DNA from: Branchiostoma floridae
Lineage: Eukaryota > Chordata > Leptocardii > Amphioxiformes > Branchiostomatidae
Assembly: GCF_000003815.2 (NCBI RefSeq)
Contig: NC_049990.1
Span: forward strand, 4,762,251 to 4,824,250
Direction: 5' to 3'
Length of the DNA: 62,000 bases
Position numbers and translations under genes: made by a program. The notes under the pieces are model-generated. The model was not told the origin of the DNA. It was given only the letters and a program-made list of their open reading frames with translations, and made no database searches. Numbering within the stretch: the first letter of the stretch is position 1; every line of letters starts with the position of its first letter. Below, piece after piece: positions 44,616 to 55,028 of this stretch.

Positions 44616-46655
44616 AACAGAGCCGTAACAAGCAGATACCAAATTCTATATACAAATTTAGAATTACTTCAATCCATGAGAATGACTATCTTATCCAAAT
44701 AAAAATCACAAAAAGTTAACGTACTTATACGATGTCCCTAACAACGTGTCAGCTCACACCTCTGTCTGACAGCGGCGAAACTTTGTGAGTGTACATGTAG
44801 CTGTCAAGTATAGATGATGTGGTTTCATGTCTTCAAGGACATGGGATTAAGACCTTTGGTGCTAATCATAAATCTTCTCACTTAGATTACACGTGATAAT
44901 CCTTCCTAAGCCAAATAGTTATCAGTCAGCCCTCTCACGCCCACGGTCCGGCACGTGGGGAAAGTTAAGAGACTTTTTACATCGATTTTTCGCTCTGCTA
45001 GTTAGAGACAGTATAAAGACAGAAAGTGTCCTGTGAGACTGCGGCTGAGACAGGCTGGTAGAACGCTCCAGTGACGCGGAATGACATCGCGTTAAGAGCC
45101 GGGCTCGTTTCGGACAGGCCGCGTCGGAAATCATCACTTCCTCAAGGGTCTCCTGGTGCTGTTTTTAGCCATGAAATCCAGAGGGATTTTTGAGTGTTTT
45201 TGTTCTTTTTTTTGCGTTTTGTGTCGGGCGAACGTGACATGGTATGCAAATATTTCATGACGGTATTATGGATGCGCTTTTTTCGTGGGCGTTGCTAAGC
45301 AACCTGACCTGCTAGGTTAGCAATGATGTCGTTTTGAGCATGAGTCGATTGTAACTCTTCTAAAGCACAGGGTAGCTTTATCTTAGAAACTTTATTCTTT
45401 GCTTTCAGACAAGATATGTCCATAGCAACTTAAGATATAACAACCACAATGATGAAAAGAAACAATGTGAGAAACAATAGTAACAGCTACAATGATAGAA
45501 GGAAACAATATGAGAATATTCAAAAAGTTTGTTACAGGTCAACAACAACAACAACAACTTGAATCGCTTCTTCATAGGGTGTCATGTATCAGTTAACGAA
45601 TGGATTGCTGTGGGTTGTGTGGAGGTCCAATAACTTAAAGAGTTACACTCACGATAACGATATGAAGTTTTCAAGACCAGCAAAGGATGCTTGTGTTGCA
45701 AGTGGTGGAAAAAGTTTATATCCGTTCTTCATAGGGTTGTCATGTACCCTTGGAAAGTGGATAAGTCAACAATTAGTTGTGGAGGTCCAATAACTCAAAG
45801 TGTTACTAAAATTGTTACACAAAGTGTTACACAGTTGTACGAAAGATAATTATGCATTATGTATGTTATCTATATTCCAAACTTTGAGCACCATAATATC
45901 CCGTTTTGTTGATGACAGTGTATTTTGTCATTTCCCCCTACTTCTACTATACTCTTCCTCTTAATCAATTGGCACCAAGCGCGTACTGTATTCCTCTGTT
46001 GAGCTCTTCTCGCCTTAGTGAGGACCCAGAGGACATGATTATCCGATAGCTACCAGCTGTGACAGTAACGGTTCTGTGTGGAGCCATTCAATTAAGTCTT
46101 ATCGTTCCAGCCGCAGACTGTACAGTGATGTCTAATTACTAAACCTGGCGTGTCGGTGGGGTTTCCATGGGGAATACAGCATGCTGTGAAACATCTAGAA
46201 GCCGTCTATCACTCTGTTAATACCTTTCGTTTATCTCTTTTTGCAACTTTTCCAACGGAGGCGTCAGAGCATCTTATTATGAAAACTTTCAACACATATA
46301 TTCCTAATACTTTCAGGTCTCCGTTTTGGTCGTCGACGACACGTCCGTATCTGAAACAAAACTTTTTTTGACGTACGCTCGTATAGAAACCAGTTGTCAA
46401 GTGATGTATGTGATATTATATGTAACCATGTTTCCACTGCTGTATCACAAATATGTATATTATATATATTATATATGTTTATTTGCAATTAGCTTTTGGG
46501 TATAAGTTTGAATTAAAGCTGTGTTCTAATGTTGCTTATTTTGGGTGCCGTCTAATTGTCATTATTGATATGTATAATTTGGCCATCCAAATAGTCTGTT
46601 GAATACTTGACAAAATACTGATTTAGTGTGTGAGTGGGCGTGGCCCCATAACTAA
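44616..46655. other. No gene seen; one small duplication
   Basis: Around 45567-45650 and 45724-45805 'cttcatagggt.gtcatgta' ... 'tggaggtccaataact.aaag.gttac' is duplicated about 155 bp apart. An (ACA)n tract lies at 45540-45558. No supported exon. Confidence 0.4.
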
Positions 46656-46658
46656 TGA

Positions 46659-46688
46659 TGACGTCATCATGACGTCATCTTGACGTCA
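46659..46688 (+). promoter_or_regulatory. Three CRE motifs spaced exactly 11 bp
   Basis: TGACGTCA at 46659-46666, 46670-46677 and 46681-46688. It lies about 165 bp before a coding exon, so it may be an intronic enhancer or a promoter of a shorter transcript. Confidence 0.6.
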
Positions 46689-46852
46689 TACATATTTGCC
46701 TAAATGACCGTCTTGCAACACTACACTTTATGACAAAAACTTAAAGTCCATACTTAATTACAACATGTAGTTTTAGAAGACCCCAAAGTTCTCAGCTTTG
46801 TTTTTTTTTTCTTCACCTTAATCAACCACGTGCTCTTATTGTTATTTTCCAG

Positions 46853-46997
46853 GTGCAAAAGTTGCAGAGAAAGCGGAAGACCCGCGTAGTGGGTGTGGCA
46901 GAGCTCGGGGGCCCGGAACATTCCCCCAGACAGACCAGCAGTGAGATCTGGCGGTGTTCCAAGTTCTCTGAAGTGGACGTCGAAACCACACAGCTGA
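46853..46997 (+). CDS. Coding exon of an unidentified gene (penultimate?)
   Basis: TTATTTTCCAG precedes 46853, a good acceptor; CAGCTGA|GTACGT gives a donor at 46998. The open frame starts VQKLQRKRKTRVVGVAELGG and ends EVDVETTQL, with third positions strongly G/C, unlike nearby random frames. The exon is 145 bp and ends in phase 1. Joined to the exon at 48207 the frame stays open. It begins in mid-protein, so earlier exons must lie upstream. No family recognised; the basic stretch QRKRKTR is the only motif. Confidence 0.5.
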
Positions 46998-46999
46998 GT

Positions 47000-48200
47000 A
47001 CGTTATAGCATTACTGAAACTATCAACGTGTTATAAAGACCGCAGGTTTAAAAAAAGATAAAACGCCCAAGCAACGCCGTAAGGCAATAAGGCAAATTAC
47101 AATATTGTAACTTAAGCTTGATACTAACGATGACACAAAAAGTCAAATAGGCCTAAAAATTCCGAAAAATATCGACTTCAGGAATTCATCACCAACAGAG
47201 ACGGTGTAGGCTTTCTGGTACCTTTGACCCATTGGTGGAGTCACGTGAATTACGTGAAGGTCAATCTTCTGATGATGCATAAAAAGTTATGATGTCTGCT
47301 TTCGAGATATAGAAGCTTAATTTTTTGTAGAGTCTGATGCCGATACCACCATATTTAGGTTTTCCCTGCTTTGGAAACTTTATTAAGGATATTAGCCACC
47401 TACAAAAAAATGTAGGCGGCTAATCTTCTTGGACTGTTGAAAACAAGACGTACAAACAACATAAAATATTTACAGATTTGCTAACGTGGTCCAAACTCTC
47501 TCATCCTTGACATACCTCGCTATCTACTTTAATACTACTAGTGACAGAGCTTACATTGAATTCCATCAGAACGACATTAAATGCAGGAGAAAGCACGATT
47601 CTATCATTTACCGGTTGGAATTAGGATCTAATGGAAAGAAAAGTGATGCGTCAGAGGACAATCAGTGTCCTTTCTCTCAAGTCTCTGTCACTATGCATCC
47701 GCACATGTAGTTGCCCCTTTATTCGAAGCACGTCACGTAATATAACGAATCCAAAGTGATCCATCTCTTCATCTGGGGCAGAGTGTAATCGAGATGACAT
47801 GCTGTCATGTTTTATCGGGTAAAATGGGACACCTTCAAGCCCTTGGCATCATCATGTCATCAGCAAACTGGCGTTTTGATGCATGAATTGTGAAATTGTT
47901 TATTCTACGTGATCTTCCCTTTCATCTTACCAATCGGGTCATCTAGCCGGGAATGCAACATGCCATGCTCGTGTGCCTATCTGCATCTCAGTGTATCGTA
48001 GCTGAATTTGACGTTGTGTTTTCGTACACCACAGTTATCATTATAACACGGCTGTGAATAATTACACGTACACATTCAAATTTACCTGACAACGTCTAGC
48101 TTTAACCAACCAACATGGCGCCGAATACTTAGATCATAGACACGTTGAATGTCCTGTTTGTTACATGACCTCTTGTCAATGACTTATCTATCTATCCAAA
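47000..48200. other. Putative intron between the exons at 46853 and 48207
   Basis: AT-rich, no exon-like frame. Ends in 'tatctatctatccaaaccacag', a usable acceptor. A CCAACATGGCGCC stretch (YY1-like) lies near 48110. Confidence 0.4.
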
Positions 48201-48206
48201 CCACAG

Positions 48207-48499
48207 GAAAATCGTCGAGTGAACCTGAGTGTCTGGACGTCGTCGTGCCATTCGAGCCATTCCCCAACAGGCACGATTTCCCAGGATTCCCTAGGGAGGA
48301 CAGTGCAAGTCCCAACAACAACAGGCTTTTGGACACAAACGGTTGCCATAACAACAGTTGCCATGAACACCCACCCGGCCCTGCCCGGTTCAGAAACATT
48401 CGCTCTGCCTGGACAGACGGAGTAAGGGAGAGGGGCAGAGACGTGGAAGCCACGGTAGTGCGTTCTATACCCGACAACAGAGTTATGGTTTCGAGGTGA
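48207..48499 (+). CDS. Terminal coding exon of the same unidentified gene
   Basis: The acceptor CCACAG precedes 48207. In the frame set by the phase-1 donor at 46997 the exon reads RKSSSEPECLDVVVPFEPFP, then NRHDFPGF, an Asn/His/Cys-rich middle (NNNRLLDTNGCHNNSCHEH), a Pro/Arg-rich part, and ends IPDNRVMVSR with TGA at 48497-48499. Third positions are mostly G/C. The two exons together give 145 codons of C-terminus. The composition suggests a disordered tail; no domain recognised. A second frame of the same exon is also open for about 70 codons, so the frame choice rests on phase compatibility. Confidence 0.5.
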
Positions 48500-49280
48500 C
48501 CTGCTGTGGAACGAAACTGGAGCAACATGAATACTCTCAAACTATAATCTTTATTCACATAACGGAACCTAACTGAAACGACGGACGGGATAATTTCGTA
48601 AAACTCTGACGATGCGCCTATCATCATTTCTCACAGTCTTCCCTTCAACCAGCTGTACGAACTCCTTACAAATGTGGCAAAAAGGGACACTTCATGAAAA
48701 AGAGAAAAACTGGAACCAAGCAGCTCTCAGTCAATCAGAAAATTCGCATAAGATATTATTAAGCTCTTGCTAATCTGACCCTGGTTCTGATACGCTGGTT
48801 GAATGAAAACCTGGTTGTGCTAATTAGCGTCAAACCAAACTTACGAAAATGTCCACTGTTCAATGCAAGTTGCCCATTGTTAAAAGCACAGTGTAGGGAA
48901 GACCGGGTAAACTAGGATGCACATGTACAGATGGCGCTAAATGATAACAAAAGGCATTACATGATGTCTTTGGTCTGATATATTCTCTCTTATTGCATAT
49001 CCGGAATTTAGTAGCGACTCCTTGCAGGTTGAGGAGCTCGACTATCCATTATAAGATTAACCAGTTTCTAAGAAACGTTACACGTATCAGATGAAGTACT
49101 TTGAAACAGCCATATAGATGATAATCATGTTCGTTATGCAAAGTAAAGCAATGCCAACGTGATACGTTCGTGTCTTCTCATTTTATTCGCCTCGTTGTAT
49201 AGAATAGTGTTGGTAGAAGTTTCCAGTTGTTTACAGGTCAACACAGAATCTGGCTGTATTACCATGCTCATGGACAGTGT
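48500..49280. other. No gene seen (possible 3' UTR)
   Basis: Follows the TGA of the unidentified gene. I did not find a decisive polyadenylation signal. Confidence 0.35.
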
Positions 49281-49284
49281 GTAA

Positions 49285-49593
49285 AGGTGGGGTCACACAT
49301 GCGTATATATTCAAGTCCGTTTGAGGTGCGTATGAAGCTCTTAGTCTCTACCAGGCTCCACAGGTCGTGGGAAAAGTGGTACAAATTGGACAAATATAGA
49401 TACATAACCTTCTAGATGAGTTAGCTGACCGAGCTGTATGGTTAGCGACCCAGCTAGCTCGTCTGACACGTCACCTGTTTGCGTTTGTCCAATTTCTATT
49501 ATTTTCCCAACGACCTGTGGGGCCTGGTGGAGGCAAGTACTCCCATGCGCGCCTCATATGGACTTAAATATTTACGCATGTGTGACCCCACCT
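49285..49593 (-). mobile_element. AAGGTGGGGTCACAC composite MITE, copy 2
   Basis: 309 bp, in opposite orientation to 32942-33254, with the same nested TAGTCTCTACC unit. Flanks TAA on both sides (49282-49284 and 49594-49596). Confidence 0.88.
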
Positions 49594-49599
49594 TAAGTC

Positions 49600-50752
49600 A
49601 CCTATGGCCTTCATCATCCACTGCGTTTTGGACCTGTTGTCGTTGCAAACACCCTTAGCTCTCAGAGGTTTTCTTCTGACTTTAAGAGGACTTCTGCTAT
49701 AGTGCTTGAGGTCTAGATTTGTGTATACCACCTATCACAGTCTAACTCACAGGTGAGAGACCAGACATTAAGTTTATGGGAGCTTCTTTAGAATCCCTGA
49801 ATCCTTGAAGCTTACCAAAAAAAAAAATCCACATATTGTAAACCGGGTGATAAAAACACTTTAGTACAGAGCACGCCTTCTGTTGTCAGATAAAGGCGTT
49901 TCCCGAATCTCTTGTTTCGATACAAATGGACGAAATGCATGTCCAAAGCTTGTCTTCAGGGAATCTCGTCTGAGGAGAGCCTTTGCGATAGTCCACGCGT
50001 GACAAATGACACGTCATATCGTGCATATCATCCTCCAACAGCTCAGTCCGATCACAGACCCTCTTACATCCGCCGGAGGCAGCACTGACCTTGCCCCAAC
50101 ATGCGCATACATCTCCGCCAGGACGTTTTGACTGATGTAGTGATCATTCTCGCCTCACTGCCTTAAGCTGGACTAGATTAGCGTCTTAGCGCTTTGGTCC
50201 GAACGCGACGGGTTTCACCTGGGGCTTTGCCGGGGCTCATTGGCTCTGGGCGATGAGAAGGGAGAAGAATGCCGTCTGGCGTGCGCAAAAGAGCCTTATC
50301 ATGGCATCAGGATACATTTGGACTACTCGTGTACATTACCTCCAGGCTCGCCTCATCTATTGGATCTCCGTGTCTTTAGACATTACGCCCGAGGCATGTG
50401 TACTCCATTCCAAAGACATGGCCTAATAGCTTTCCTCCCCAGGCAAGACAACCTCAGTAGAATGTGAATGGGAGATGGTGGGCTGAGATTATGCTGTTCA
50501 GCTCCCAGCGTATGGCAATATTCCCAGGCGACGGAGTCATTACGTTCACGCCTAGCTGAAGGGATCGCCCGTAAATATCGTTTTCTACGTGTAGACGGTA
50601 TATCTCGGTTGATTGTTTAGTCAGTACACAGAGCGATAGCTGAAGGTTCATTCTTTCTATCTTCGCCAAACATTTGGGTACTTTAGAGTTACAAAATAAT
50701 GTTTAAGACTTCAGCCATTCATAGACACAGTGAAACGCGAAATCAACGCACG

Positions 50753-50810
<58 letters not shown>

Positions 50811-52160
50811 TGTCATCTGTGAAAGAAAGCGATGTACAGGTGGGACATGGAATACAAATTTTATGTCATCAAGCAGATTTGCTGAAAATTTTAATGTTAA
50901 TCTTAATCCTGAGCCTATTGCCAGCTTAGGATGATGTGGCACCATACGAGTCCTCCTTTGGACCCACTATAGTTCTCCTGTGACAGGGCTAGATTGTTTT
51001 GTGAGCTGTTGAGCTCGCACACACCTATCGTAACTTATGGTTTACTGTGTTTGCTCTGTAAATCTCGCATAAGATTACCTTGTAATCGTATTGACTATTG
51101 TTGATCTCAATATTAGCGACTTTGAATGTAGTGACACAATCTGAGGCATAATTTTGACCCACCATAGCTCTTTTATGGCGCAGTTCTAGAATACTTCAAA
51201 GACACCGCACACCACACGAGTGTACTTTGAACACAGGGGCAGTGATCTTTGAAGTGCTTCAGGGTGGATGGCGGATAGTCTGATTACATCGTGCTGCAAG
51301 CGGCCCATCCGACCAAGGCAAATTATCCCCTGGCAGCCAGAGATTGTGTATCACAGGGGAGATGACTCAGGATCAAAGACATGACAAGATAAATGTGCAT
51401 CTGGTTACCCATCTTCTCGGCAATAAAGTTTTGCTAATCCAGTTCTGCTGCAAAGAAAACTGCCTATCCTGTTCTGCTGCAAAGAAACCTGGTTAAAAGT
51501 TCGCACTTAACAGACAGAAGTATATGAAACTTTTAATCTTCTGACATTTAAAGAATAATTACATATGTAACATATAGCGTCACAGTGTATACCCCGTGTA
51601 CCTGTGATTGCCAATATCGTTGCTGCAGAACGCCAATAAAAGTCTTACCTTATTGACAAAAGTAAGAGAGAAAAATTTGAGGGTTTCTGTGACTTTGCGA
51701 CACCTGGGACTGATGCGGTGGTGGGAACCAAGGCTCATAATTTCTTATTATCTAATGTGGTATATTCAGTGGTGCAATTTGTAAGTGCTAGAAACCTGAC
51801 AACTTTCGAGACCAGAAATATTGTCTTGTAAGACGGTACGAAGAGAGCTGTTAAAATGTCACACGAAGTCCTACTGTGAGGATGTCCCACCAGTGTACGT
51901 TAATGTCGTTATCGTATAGACCAGATGGGGGCGAATGGAGTCTGGTCGACATGATGGAATGTTGTTTAAACTTCTACCAAGCACAACATGCGAGCGGCGA
52001 GACGGAAGTCATTTTATATGTGTCACGTTTATCTTGAGCATGCTTAATTTCACCACCGTGTTGTTTGTGTGCATTCGCTTCAAAGATAAGACAGGAAAGA
52101 ATTTGTTATGTAACATTACGTCATTTCAACTATAAAATCAGTGTCACCCATTAATTGTTA
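49600..52160. other. No gene seen; (CA)n microsatellite
   Basis: (CA)n runs at about 50755-50805. A 75-codon frame at 50240-50467 and others lack domains or splice context. A small 'ttctgctgcaaagaaa' duplication lies near 51445-51490. Confidence 0.4.
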
Positions 52161-52165
52161 CCCCT

Positions 52166-52628
52166 TAGAGGTGGGTACCGGTACGGTGTACCGGAGCAAA
52201 ACCTTTTTTTTTTTTCAAAACCGGACCTGAAAAAATTAGTCGACCGGATTTTGGACTGATAAGAAAAGGAACTGATTATACCGGCAGGCGTTTACGTGTT
52301 TTGGTGCTTACCGGGCCAAAAGAGTTACGAGAGTGAAGTAGGGGAGAGTTGATAGTAATTTACGAAGGTTCTACAGTCAAACATGGTCTACGTTAACAGA
52401 GGCACATTAGTAATGTCAAACAGTTTACATGAAGATCGGAGTTTAAAACGCCAATTTATGTCGGATACTCTAGCAAACAGACTCCTTCGTGGGGAAATGG
52501 GCCATTGTTTTCAGAATCACCCATTGTTGAATTTTCACTGTCTTCCGGACCTGAACCGTACCTGGACCTGGCCTTCCGGACCTGAACCGTACCTGGACCT
52601 GAATTTTTTGTACCGGTACCCACCCCTA
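52166..52628. mobile_element. 463-bp TIR element (hAT-like ends)
   Basis: Left TAGAGGTGGGTACCGGTAC and right GTACCGGTACCCACCCCTA are inverted, one mismatch. Next to the right end CTTCCGGACCTGAACCGTAC + CTGGACCTG is tandemly duplicated. No transposase. No clear 8-bp target duplication. A 151-codon frame crossing the right end is not a gene. Confidence 0.75.
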
Positions 52629-52629
52629 G

Positions 52630-53185
52630 TGGCCTTCTTTTCGTACACGAAAAAGACTACCACTGAAGAAGTACCTTTATTTACCCAATGTAGTCTAAAA
52701 CAGACAGCGCGTTATTCAGGCCATACGTTGTTACTGCATCACGGTGACGTATGTGGTGACGCATGTCAGAAACGTCCCCCATACCATCTAATTCAGCTGC
52801 GCCCTCTAGCGACACTCACACAATTTTCCTTTGCATAACCAGTACAGCTTTTATTCTACACAATTCCATGCGAATTCTAACAAATCGTCCTGCAGCGATC
52901 TACAAAGTTTAACATTGTTGGTAAAACTCTTCTTGGGCTCAGTAGTTTTAGTCAAACCTTTGTTGTATGAGCATGACGACGGAAGGGAAAATTGCATACT
53001 AGTAGTCTTCATAACTCAAATGAGGCCACAGCAAGTAAATTTTATCCACGCGCTCATTAATTTTCACCTGACTCTGGGATGTTCAGATAGACCAAAATGG
53101 GTGAATAGCTTGTGTTGTAACCTAAATGTGGTACATCGATTTAGCAGGAAAGTACGTATAACTATAAGAACCTAGAAATTCACAT
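52630..53185. other. No gene seen
   Basis: Frames at 52383-52838 and 52831-53175 lack domains and coding-type base use. Confidence 0.35.
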
Positions 53186-53190
53186 AAGAG

Positions 53191-53339
53191 ACGTTGCCAT
53201 CATCTCCGGTCCTCTGCCTCCTGGTACGACGAGGAGACCGGACAAGCCTACCTGGTCGGGCAGCACCGGATCAAGGGCCAACTGGATCAAGTCTGCAACT
53301 CTTTCCAGAGTAACCACGGCCACATCGTCCGCCAGTAGA
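53191..53339 (+). CDS. Possible terminal exon or exon fragment, unknown
   Basis: A GC-rich island in AT-rich DNA. The frame RRCHHLRSSASWYDEETGQA, then YLVGQHRIKGQLDQVCNSF, then QSNHGHIVRQ, ends in TAG at 53337-53339. Nearly all third positions are G or C, as in the sure exons at 57434. The AG before it (CACATAAG) lacks a pyrimidine tract, so it could be a stray exon copy (pseudogene fragment) rather than a working exon. The opposite strand is also open, with weaker codon use. Family not recognised. Confidence 0.35.
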
Positions 53340-53344
53340 TTAAA

Positions 53345-54300
53345 AAAAACAAAACAACAACAAGATGTTCGTCTTGTGAAAAGCGGTTTTGATCGGCCCC
53401 TTTTTCGCTGCAAAAGTGCCTTGCTTGATGCAAAGGGTAAATCATAGTCAGTGTTTCATAACATGTCTCTAAGAATTTAATGTTTTCTTTACAAACTGTA
53501 CCTAAAGTGAATATAGAATACAGAACCAGAAATAGAGAATGTAAGTAACATTGAATAAATATTGCCTTCGACACGTTGAGCCTTCGACACGTTGAGCAAC
53601 ACAGTGTAATTTGTCTGGCCTACATACAATAATACATCAAATAGATCCAAAGGACTTTAATACTAGAAAGGCCGACATTTGCTTGAGAGCAAATACAGCA
53701 TATTTCAGCCATCTCCCTCCCCATGCAACAATAGACTATTCCAAAATCACCCATGTGCAATAATGGAACACTTTTGTTTAAAAGTCACTTCTACTAATGA
53801 CATCTCAGCCCAAAAATGAATCTTACAAAATTCCCAGTGCAAGAATGGACTCTTCCAGTGCACCCCATGTAAATTTGCACAATGGACCAGTCCAGAAATA
53901 CTCCCACTGAAAACATGGCTTCAAACCATTTCTTCAAACCGAAGTCATTCGGTCCAGGAACGACGGAGTTGATTCGATTTGAAGATTTGACAGGAGAAAG
54001 AAGAAAGAAGAAACATTACGAATACAATATATTTCACCATACCCATGGTATGGCTGAAATATAAATATCAAATCGGCCTGGTTTGAAAAAAAAAGCAATC
54101 AAAAACATCAATACAGCAATAATGTGTCCATATGGGACCCAGACAATCACATTTTCGCTAGTGCTGTTGGGAAGGCCCGGAATCGCAAACAAAAAACAAA
54201 AACAGCAAAGAATATTCACACTCCACACTTCTGTTCAGTTTTGTTTCCTGGTGGAACTGTTCTTCAATTACTCATTCACGCCCTCCCGCAGGCAGCAGCA
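53345..54300. other. No gene seen; small duplications
   Basis: 'gccttcgacacgttga' is duplicated at 53567-53600. Around 53730-53900 'tgcaa.aatgga' 'ttccag' phrases recur loosely. A 60-codon frame at 53882-54064 has no recognisable motif. Confidence 0.35.
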
Positions 54301-54319
54301 CGAACTCTATACAAAAACA

Positions 54320-54619
54320 ATACAGAGTAGGAAAAGTAAGAGTAACACCAACAGGAGGACCGTTGATTCATGCCATTTGAGACTACGAGGAACAGCGGTT
54401 GGCAGTGACAAAGGAAAGTAGTCAGGCAGCCGATCCGGACGGATTCTACTCAACGACATCAGGTACCTATGAGGAAGCGCAACCGGAAGTGTCCCATCTG
54501 CTCATACAGTCAGGACAGAAACAGCAATCCCTCTAAAAGACGTCTACTGAAGGCCATCGGGTGTTTATGAAGAAGCACAGCTTGTGAAACCAAGTGACCT
54601 TCCCAACAACAAAACAGTC
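54320..54619 (+). pseudogene. Degenerate upstream copies of the tyrosine repeat
   Basis: Three further copies of the roughly 110-bp repeat precede the intact ones. The copy near 54353 aligns only at DNA level. The copy at 54438-54480 still reads DGFYSTTSGTYEEAQ but runs into TAA. The copy near 54540 has TGA where the intact repeats have a Ser codon (VY-stop-RPSGVYEEAQ), and lies in another frame from its neighbour. These may be pseudogenised 5' exons, or intron or UTR derived from repeat expansion. Confidence 0.65.
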
Positions 54620-55028
54620 ATGCTAAGATCAGAAAAAGCGACCGCTTCAGAAGACTGCTACTCAACGCCATCAGGTGTTTACCAAGAAGGGGAACCAGTA
54701 CAGCCAAACAATCTGCTCTCTGGTCAGTCACTTAAAAAAGAAACAGCGGCCGCTCCAGAGGACGTCTACTCGACACCGTCAGGTATTTATGAAGAACCAC
54801 AATCCGTGCAGCCAAGAAATGTTCCCAACAACCAAACAGTCACTCTGAAAACAGAAACAGCAGCTGCTCCAGAAGATGTCTACTCAACACCATCAGGTGT
54901 TTACGAAGAGCCAGAATTGGTAGTGATGCGTGATATTGTCCCTGGCCAGACTTGCAGAAGAGGGACTCCTGTGACTGGGCAACACCGAGGCATAGAGCAA
55001 GTAGCTGATCGCACTGGTCATTCAACAG
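54620..55028 (+). CDS. Exon 1: cytoplasmic tyrosine repeats
   Basis: Three repeats of 36-38 residues centred on PEDVYSTPSG(V/I)YEEP. The first has a Cys for Val and YQEGEP. The linker is rich in Asn, Gln, Lys and Thr. Ends ACAG|GTACGT in phase 1. The frame is open to the left as far as a TGA near 54550, so translation could instead enter through an acceptor such as GAAGCACAG before 54581. Confidence 0.8.

Noticed and set aside
44201-44655. Minus-strand frames rich in F, Y, S, C and L
   Set aside because: Translation of the A-rich 10-bp minisatellite.
48184-48627. 147-codon minus-strand frame
   Set aside because: Opposite-strand shadow of the GC-rich exon at 48207-48499; the plus-strand frame has acceptor and phase support.
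49227-49415. 62-codon frame
   Set aside because: Runs into the composite MITE at 49285; not a gene.
52383-52838. 151-codon frame
   Set aside because: Crosses the right boundary of the TIR element at 52628 and has no domain.
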